Assembly (NCBI GenBank): GCA_040388625.1
Contig: JAZKBK010000004.1
Location: forward strand, 62,001 to 126,000
DNA: 64,000 bases
Direction: 5' to 3'
Source: Gemmatimonadota bacterium
GTDB lineage: Bacteria > Gemmatimonadota > Gemmatimonadetes > Gemmatimonadales > Gemmatimonadaceae
Positions 59,874-64,000 of this stretch are shown in pieces. The notes below the pieces were generated by a model that was not told where the DNA came from, did not search any database, and saw only the letters and a program-made list of their open reading frames with translations. Position numbers and translations under genes: made by a program. Every line of letters starts with the position of its first letter. Within the stretch, counting starts at the first letter, position 1.

Positions 59874-60748
59874 CGCTTCGAATCCCAGGTACGAGGGTCC
59901 AACACCGTCTCAGCGGGTGCCGGCACACGTGCGATGTGGTCCAGAAATTCGTCGACGCTACGCTCCGGCGCTTCCAAAGCCGCTGGGATCGGCATCAAGT
60001 CTTCTGGCTTGTCCGCGCCCAAGACAATTTTGTCGACTGGCCTGGAAGCGCGGAGGACCGCCGCTGCGAGCAGCGCGGCCGCAGGGGTTCCGATCGCGGC
60101 CGCGGCTTGGCCCACCGCTTCAGCCAGTCTGCCGCTACCTGCGACGCGAGCGTCCGCGACAGATGGCGCATCGAGCAGCAAGCCCTGTAAAAACACCGAA
60201 CGGTAATGCATCTCTCGCGAGTCGTCCGAGAGTGCGATCATCGCACGCGAATCAAAAACGTTGGCTGGCGCCTGCACCACACTGACGCCATCCCGTGACC
60301 AGGCATCCAGCGCCTCTTGGCGTTCGTACACACTCTGGCCTGCGAGAGCATCCTCCATAACCGACGCCGCGTGCATGGCACTCCAGTTGCGCGCGCTGAT
60401 AGGACCATGCGACAGGAGCGTAACCTTCCTGGCACCGTGGAACCTCCCGATCGCATCTGACGCCGCCAAACCGATCCTCTCAGTTGGTAACGTCGCCGCG
60501 ATTTTCGTGATCACATGAGCAAACTGCAGACGACCGGACTTGCCAAGCCAGTCCGACAAACGAGCGGCCGATACGCCGTAGGCTTCCGCAGTGTCGAAGT
60601 TCCTGATCCCCATGTCCCACGCTGCGTCGAGGATTTCCTCCGCAGCGTCTTCCGACATCAGGCCCGACCCTCGTCTCTTGCCATAGGGAAGTCCGATCTG
60701 CACCGTACCGAGTACGATGCGATCAAGCTTGAACTCAGGAGCCACCAA
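59870..60748 (-). CDS. Aldo/keto reductase family oxidoreductase
   Basis: This 292-residue TIM-barrel NAD(P)H-dependent reductase has LDRIVLGTVQIGLPYGKRR, IRNFDTAEAYGVS with Asp and Tyr, VITKIAATLP with the Lys, and TLLSHGP with the His, the AKR catalytic tetrad. The C-terminal VDKIVLGADKPEDL fits cofactor binding. The first codon is TTG, directly after the pseI stop; GTG one codon later is an equal alternative. Between pseI and the aminotransferase, it probably modifies the sugar acid or precursor. Confidence 0.85.
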   Translation of the reverse strand: MVAPEFKLDRIVLGTVQIGLPYGKRRGSGLMSEDAAEEILDAAWDMGIRNFDTAEAYGVSAARLSDWLGKSGRLQFAHVITKIAATLPTERIGLAASDAIGRFHGARKVTLLSHGPISARNWSAMHAASVMEDALAGQSVYERQEALDAWSRDGVSVVQAPANVFDSRAMIALSDDSREMHYRSVFLQGLLLDAPSVADARVAGSGRLAEAVGQAAAAIGTPAAALLAAAVLRASRPVDKIVLGADKPEDLMPIPAALEAPERSVDEFLDHIARVPAPAETVLDPRTWDSKR

Positions 60749-61813
60749 TCAGCTCGCGTCCGAAATGGTGTCCCAGGACAGAGGTGTGCCACGCACGACG
60801 TCGCGCACGACACGCCGTCCCAGTACAGCATCGAGGTACCGTGGCGACATCCCAAAGCCCGGGCGAATCGACCGTACATTTAGCGGCGTCAATGGCATGC
60901 CCGCTGCTATGTCTTCTACCACGTACAGCGACCGGCGGAATACCGCGCTTCCCTCCTCCGCGACGCCGGGACCGAATGTTGGTCGCCCGATCATCGCCTC
61001 TGCTCTCCGCACGTCATCGACCATCTCCCTGAATTCGCTTGGCTCGAGCGAAAAATGACTGTCCACGCCGCCGTCAGCACGCGAGAGCGTGAAGTGTTTT
61101 TCTATGAAACATGCTCCCAATGTCACCGCGACAACTGCGGCTGTTGAACCGAGACTATGGTCGGACAGCCCAACCGGACCTTCAGTGATCTCCGCCAGGC
61201 GGCCAAGCGTCGATAGATGCATCGAGTCGTCAGGCGCAGGATAGCTGCTAGTACAACGAAGCACGAGCGTCTCGACGGCACCCGCGGTTCGGAGCACGCT
61301 GATCGCGTGTGCCACCTCTTCGAGGCTCGCCATACCTGTCGATAAAATGATCGGCTTTCCGGTTGCGGCGACGGCCACAAGCAGCGCGTCGTCAACTATC
61401 TCAAACGATGCGATCTTGAATGCAGGAGCGCCAAGTTGGGAGAGAAAGTCGACAGCAGTCGCGTCGAACGGCGTGGAAAATATCTGCAAGCCACGCGACG
61501 CCGCGACATCGAAGAGTCGCTCATGCCAGTCCCATGGGGTATGAGCTACGTCATATAGCTCGTGGAGAGACATGCCACCCCACGGTCCAGTACCTCCCAC
61601 GATGAAATCCGGTCGGTCGCACTTGATTGTAATTGTGTCCGCAGTGTACGTCTGGAGCTTCAACGCATCAGCGCCTGCATCGGCAGCCGCATGGACGGTT
61701 TCAATCGCCCGCCCCAGGTCACCGTTGTGATTACCGGACAGCTCGGCGACAATGTAGGCCGGGAAGTCAGCGCCTATACGCCGCTCCCCGATTGTTATGA
61801 ATGGCAGTGACAT
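60749..61813 (-). CDS. pseI: Pseudaminic acid synthase PseI
   Basis: PseI condenses 2,4-diacetamido-2,4,6-trideoxy-altrose with phosphoenolpyruvate to pseudaminic acid. The 354-residue protein has the NeuB domain: YIVAELSGNHNGDLGRAIE, ADALKLQTYTADTITI, GLQIFSTPFDATAVDFL and GKPIILSTGMAS. GLSDHSLGSTAAVVAVTLGA and IEKHFTLSRADGGVDSHFSL follow, then a C-terminal SAF antifreeze-like domain (about 290-354). Homologues make sialic or legionaminic acid, so the PseI choice depends on the PseG/PseH/PseC neighbours. Confidence 0.9.
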   Translation of the reverse strand: MSLPFITIGERRIGADFPAYIVAELSGNHNGDLGRAIETVHAAADAGADALKLQTYTADTITIKCDRPDFIVGGTGPWGGMSLHELYDVAHTPWDWHERLFDVAASRGLQIFSTPFDATAVDFLSQLGAPAFKIASFEIVDDALLVAVAATGKPIILSTGMASLEEVAHAISVLRTAGAVETLVLRCTSSYPAPDDSMHLSTLGRLAEITEGPVGLSDHSLGSTAAVVAVTLGACFIEKHFTLSRADGGVDSHFSLEPSEFREMVDDVRRAEAMIGRPTFGPGVAEEGSAVFRRSLYVVEDIAAGMPLTPLNVRSIRPGFGMSPRYLDAVLGRRVVRDVVRGTPLSWDTISDAS

Positions 61814-61822
61814 AATGGCATT

Positions 61823-62344
61823 TCAGCTTGACGCGGTAGAGGGGGTAGCTGCGGTAAACCGGGCGAGATCGATGTCGTAGATGAGCGCGGGGACACCGGA
61901 CTCGCGCGTTTCCGCCGCGACGTGGAATCCTGCGGCTTCGAACGCACGACGCGACGCGATGTTAGCCGCCTTTACCAGACCGCGAGCAGTTCTCACATCG
62001 GGGAATCGCGCGTGAAGATGCTGACATCCCTGACGCAGAAGATAGGAGCCGAGCCCTCGCCCACGCGCGTGCCCTGCAAGCGAGAACCCTATCAGAGCAA
62101 CGTCGTTCGCAACGTCGAATCGAATCTGGCCGACGGGAGTGGGAGCCTCGAGAACAAGCATGAGCACGTCTGGGGATTCCAATTTCCTCGTGAACCAGAC
62201 GCGGTGCGCATCGATCGGGATTGAGTTACCATCGAACGACATCTTCCGCACGTCCGGGTCGTTCGCCCATTCAAAATACAAGAGGACGTCTGTCGCTGTC
62301 GCCAGCCTCAAGGACGGCGTGATTACGCTTGGTGATACCGTCAT
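61823..62344 (-). CDS. pseH: GNAT N-acetyltransferase PseH
   Basis: PseH acetylates the 4-amino group of the UDP-sugar intermediate in pseudaminic acid synthesis. The 173-residue GNAT protein has the acceptor-side LRLATATDVLLYFEWANDPD and the acetyl-CoA loop LAGHARGRGLGSYLLRQG. Lesser identity in the C-terminal half is normal. Its ATG overlaps the pseG stop (ATGA) and it is followed 9 nt later by pseI. Confidence 0.85.
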   Translation of the reverse strand: MTVSPSVITPSLRLATATDVLLYFEWANDPDVRKMSFDGNSIPIDAHRVWFTRKLESPDVLMLVLEAPTPVGQIRFDVANDVALIGFSLAGHARGRGLGSYLLRQGCQHLHARFPDVRTARGLVKAANIASRRAFEAAGFHVAAETRESGVPALIYDIDLARFTAATPSTASS

Positions 62345-63381
62345 GCGGAAAGCATGATTTCGGCGACACGTGCAGCGCCCTTGCCATCCGCGATGCTAAA
62401 TGCTGCACGCGACATTCCGCTGAGGTCAAGACGCCCGGACAACGCATCATCAAGCGCCGCCGCAATCGTGGAGGATGTTACATCGCCGGCGTATCCCAGA
62501 TCCCGACATGCGCCATGTTCGGACACGTCCTTTACAACCCGCCGCTGATTTTCCGCTGTCACGACCACAAGGGCGGGCAAGCCTACGCAGCAACGCTCCC
62601 AGGTCGCCGTCCCTCCAGCGCCTACGCTGATATCCGCGGTCGCCATCAGCTCAGCCATTCTGTCCGTCTGAAAGTGAAATGTTACCGAAGGCATTCCGGA
62701 TACGAGGGTGCGGATGGCACCGGCTCTCGAGTTGCCACCGCCAACGACAACGTCAAACTGCGCATCCGTAGGCTCCAGCAGTCCGATCGCTTTAATCGCC
62801 TCGGTCGTCAGGTCAAAGACATCGCCACCACCGAAAAACAACAGTACTCGTTTCACCCGCTGGCGTACGAGCGCACTTGCATGAGCCTCGGCGAACGCCG
62901 GACGCAACAACGCGAATCGCGGACCGAAAAGCAGACGACAGTCGGGTGGCACGCGTGAGGCATATCGCCGCGCACCGTCGTCGGAGAGATTCTGATCGAG
63001 CAGCAACTCGCATGCGTGCGGACGGTCCGCAAGGTCGTCAATCGCGAATACTCTTGTCCGGTCGCCACGGGCGGCACGTTCCCACCCTGCGTCCAGGTCG
63101 TAATGATCAACAACGAGCCACGACGGCTCGTGGTCCATTTCGAACCACCGGCGCGCGATCTCTGCGGCATGGCAATCACATAGTCGATCTTCGCGCAGCG
63201 TCGGCGGCAATGAAAGCACCTCCATTGCGTCGGTTGACCGCGCCACCGAGCCGGGGAGGTCCCGCGTGAGGAGCGTGGCGCGAACTCCGCGCGCAAACAG
63301 CGCCTCTGCAAGTGCACCGCAACGACTGATATGGCCCGCGCCGATATCCGCCGAGGAATCCGCGCGCATCAGCACTCGCAT
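62341..63381 (-). CDS. pseG: UDP-2,4-diacetamido-2,4,6-trideoxy-altropyranose hydrolase PseG
   Basis: PseG removes UDP to free the sugar for PseI. The 346-residue protein has a GT28/MurG-like fold: RADSSADIGAGHISRCGALA with the family's RxDxxxxxGxGHxxRC, WLVVDHYDLDAGWE, FAIDDLADRPHACELLLDQN and LLFFGGGDVFD. The C-terminal SVGAGGTATWERCCVGLPAL completes the fold. It is followed by pseH with an ATGA overlap and preceded by pseC with a 43-bp gap. Confidence 0.92.
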   Translation of the reverse strand: MRVLMRADSSADIGAGHISRCGALAEALFARGVRATLLTRDLPGSVARSTDAMEVLSLPPTLREDRLCDCHAAEIARRWFEMDHEPSWLVVDHYDLDAGWERAARGDRTRVFAIDDLADRPHACELLLDQNLSDDGARRYASRVPPDCRLLFGPRFALLRPAFAEAHASALVRQRVKRVLLFFGGGDVFDLTTEAIKAIGLLEPTDAQFDVVVGGGNSRAGAIRTLVSGMPSVTFHFQTDRMAELMATADISVGAGGTATWERCCVGLPALVVVTAENQRRVVKDVSEHGACRDLGYAGDVTSSTIAAALDDALSGRLDLSGMSRAAFSIADGKGAARVAEIMLSA

Positions 63382-63424
63382 GATTTACCAGCGCCGTCAG
63401 CCGAAAACCGCCTCGCACCGCGAT

Positions 63425-64000
63425 TCATCCACACACCACCGCCCTGACGGTATCGCACACGTATGCGACCTGATCGTCCGTAATCCCCTGGAACATCGGG
63501 ATGCTCAGTTCCCGGGCGTACCATGATTCCGCGGCCGGCATCGATATGTCGCCATATCGAGCTCTGTAGTACGGCTGCCGATGAACGGGGATATAGTGCA
63601 CCTGGGGTCGTATGCCGCGTCGTACCAGCTCATCGAAGACCGCTGCACGATTCTGAACCAGCACTGGAAAGAGATGGTACGCATGGTTGCGCCCCGCGCG
63701 CTCCCCCTGCAATTCCAATGTTGAGATGCCGGCAAGTTGCTCCCGATAAACACGGGCAACCTCACGACGACGCTCCAGCCACCCACGGTGCTTTGTGAGC
63801 TGGCTTGTGCCGAGCGCGGCCAGCACATCCGGCATCCGATAGTTGAAGCCCAGAGCTTGCTGTTCGTAGTACCAGGGGCCGTCATGCTCATGCAGCAGGT
63901 CATTCCGCTTGGTAATCCCGTGCGAGCGGAACACCGCCGCGCGATCGGCGAGCGCCGCGTCATTGGTAAGCAGTGCGCCACCCTCGGCGGTTGTCACGTG
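63425..64000 (-). CDS. pseC: UDP-4-amino-sugar aminotransferase PseC, C-terminal half (cut by window end)
   Basis: PseC is a DegT/DnrJ/EryC1-type PLP aminotransferase. Only the last 191 residues are visible, beginning HVTTAEGGALLTND, whose preceding Lys would be the PLP site just outside the window. The fold's GFNYRMPDVLAALGTSQL, AYHLFPVLVQNRA, GIRPQVHYIPVHRQPYYR and AESWYARELSIPMFQGITD are all typical. It is the first visible gene of the pseC-pseG-pseH-pseI group. The dehydratase PseB is expected next to it beyond the right edge. Confidence 0.9.
   Translation of the reverse strand, partial: HVTTAEGGALLTNDAALADRAAVFRSHGITKRNDLLHEHDGPWYYEQQALGFNYRMPDVLAALGTSQLTKHRGWLERRREVARVYREQLAGISTLELQGERAGRNHAYHLFPVLVQNRAAVFDELVRRGIRPQVHYIPVHRQPYYRARYGDISMPAAESWYARELSIPMFQGITDDQVAYVCDTVRAVVCG

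Noticed and set aside
1..64000. CRISPR arrays, prophage, integrases or insertion sequences
   Set aside because: No regularly spaced 25-40 bp repeats, no Cas-like proteins and no transposase or integrase motifs were seen; the only tandem repeats are those listed.

Overview
The window looks like a chromosomal segment of a GC-rich, diderm (LPS- or capsule-bearing) bacterium. The mix of Mla/MCE lipid-transport genes, Wzi/Wza-type outer-membrane export proteins and the order hrcA-dnaJ-prmA-rsmE fits Gemmatimonadota best. That placement is my inference from protein style and gene order; no 16S gene is present.

Left third (1-19.2 kb): conserved housekeeping genes, nearly all on the minus strand and tightly packed. 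Read in the transcribed direction, one unit is mutS2-dnaG-recJ-rsmD, with every junction an ATGA stop/start overlap. A second run is mlaE-mlaF-mlaD-asparaginase, then a carboxymuconolactone-decarboxylase-like gene, obg-dprA-hemW, hrcA-dnaJ-prmA-rsmE-HIT and rpsU-yqeY. Together they cover DNA repair and replication, GTPase-dependent ribosome maturation, rRNA and ribosomal-protein methylation, heat-shock control and outer-membrane lipid transport. Between the two runs, a DUF486 membrane-protein gene and a 52-bp tandem repeat sit on or near a convergent junction.

Middle (19.3-41.9 kb): envelope polysaccharide genes on alternating strands. They include a heptose-7-phosphate kinase (rfaE1/hldE-N) coupled to a Wzi-like protein, a membrane-anchored methyltransferase and an acyltransferase. 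A tRNA(CAU) with irregular features and a normal tRNA-Val(CAC) flank the acyltransferase. A plus-strand export/assembly operon follows (SLBB/Wza-like, Wzz, O-antigen ligase/polymerase, GT2, GT9). It faces a minus-strand operon with a WbaP-type initiating transferase, an epimerase, a Wzx flippase and two glycosyltransferases. Two more Wzi-like genes are head to head, and gmd closes the section.

Right third (41.9-64 kb, minus strand): a second, lower-GC surface-glycan locus. In transcribed order it starts with nonulosonic (pseudaminic) acid genes: pseC (cut by the window end), pseG, pseH and pseI. These are followed by an aldo/keto reductase, a fused SpsF-type nucleotidyltransferase/class III aminotransferase, two unassigned beta-rich proteins, and an MBOAT plus SGNH O-acetylation pair. 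After a gap of about 330 bp come two capsule-synthesis-type transferases flanking a PglK/MsbA-like ABC exporter, a hexapeptide acetyltransferase, three GT4 enzymes, a second Wzy-like protein and a second Wzz. Overall the window appears to hold two glycan assembly systems side by side. The most promising unknowns are the fused aminotransferase with its reductase, and the paired proteins at 56.2-57.8 kb.
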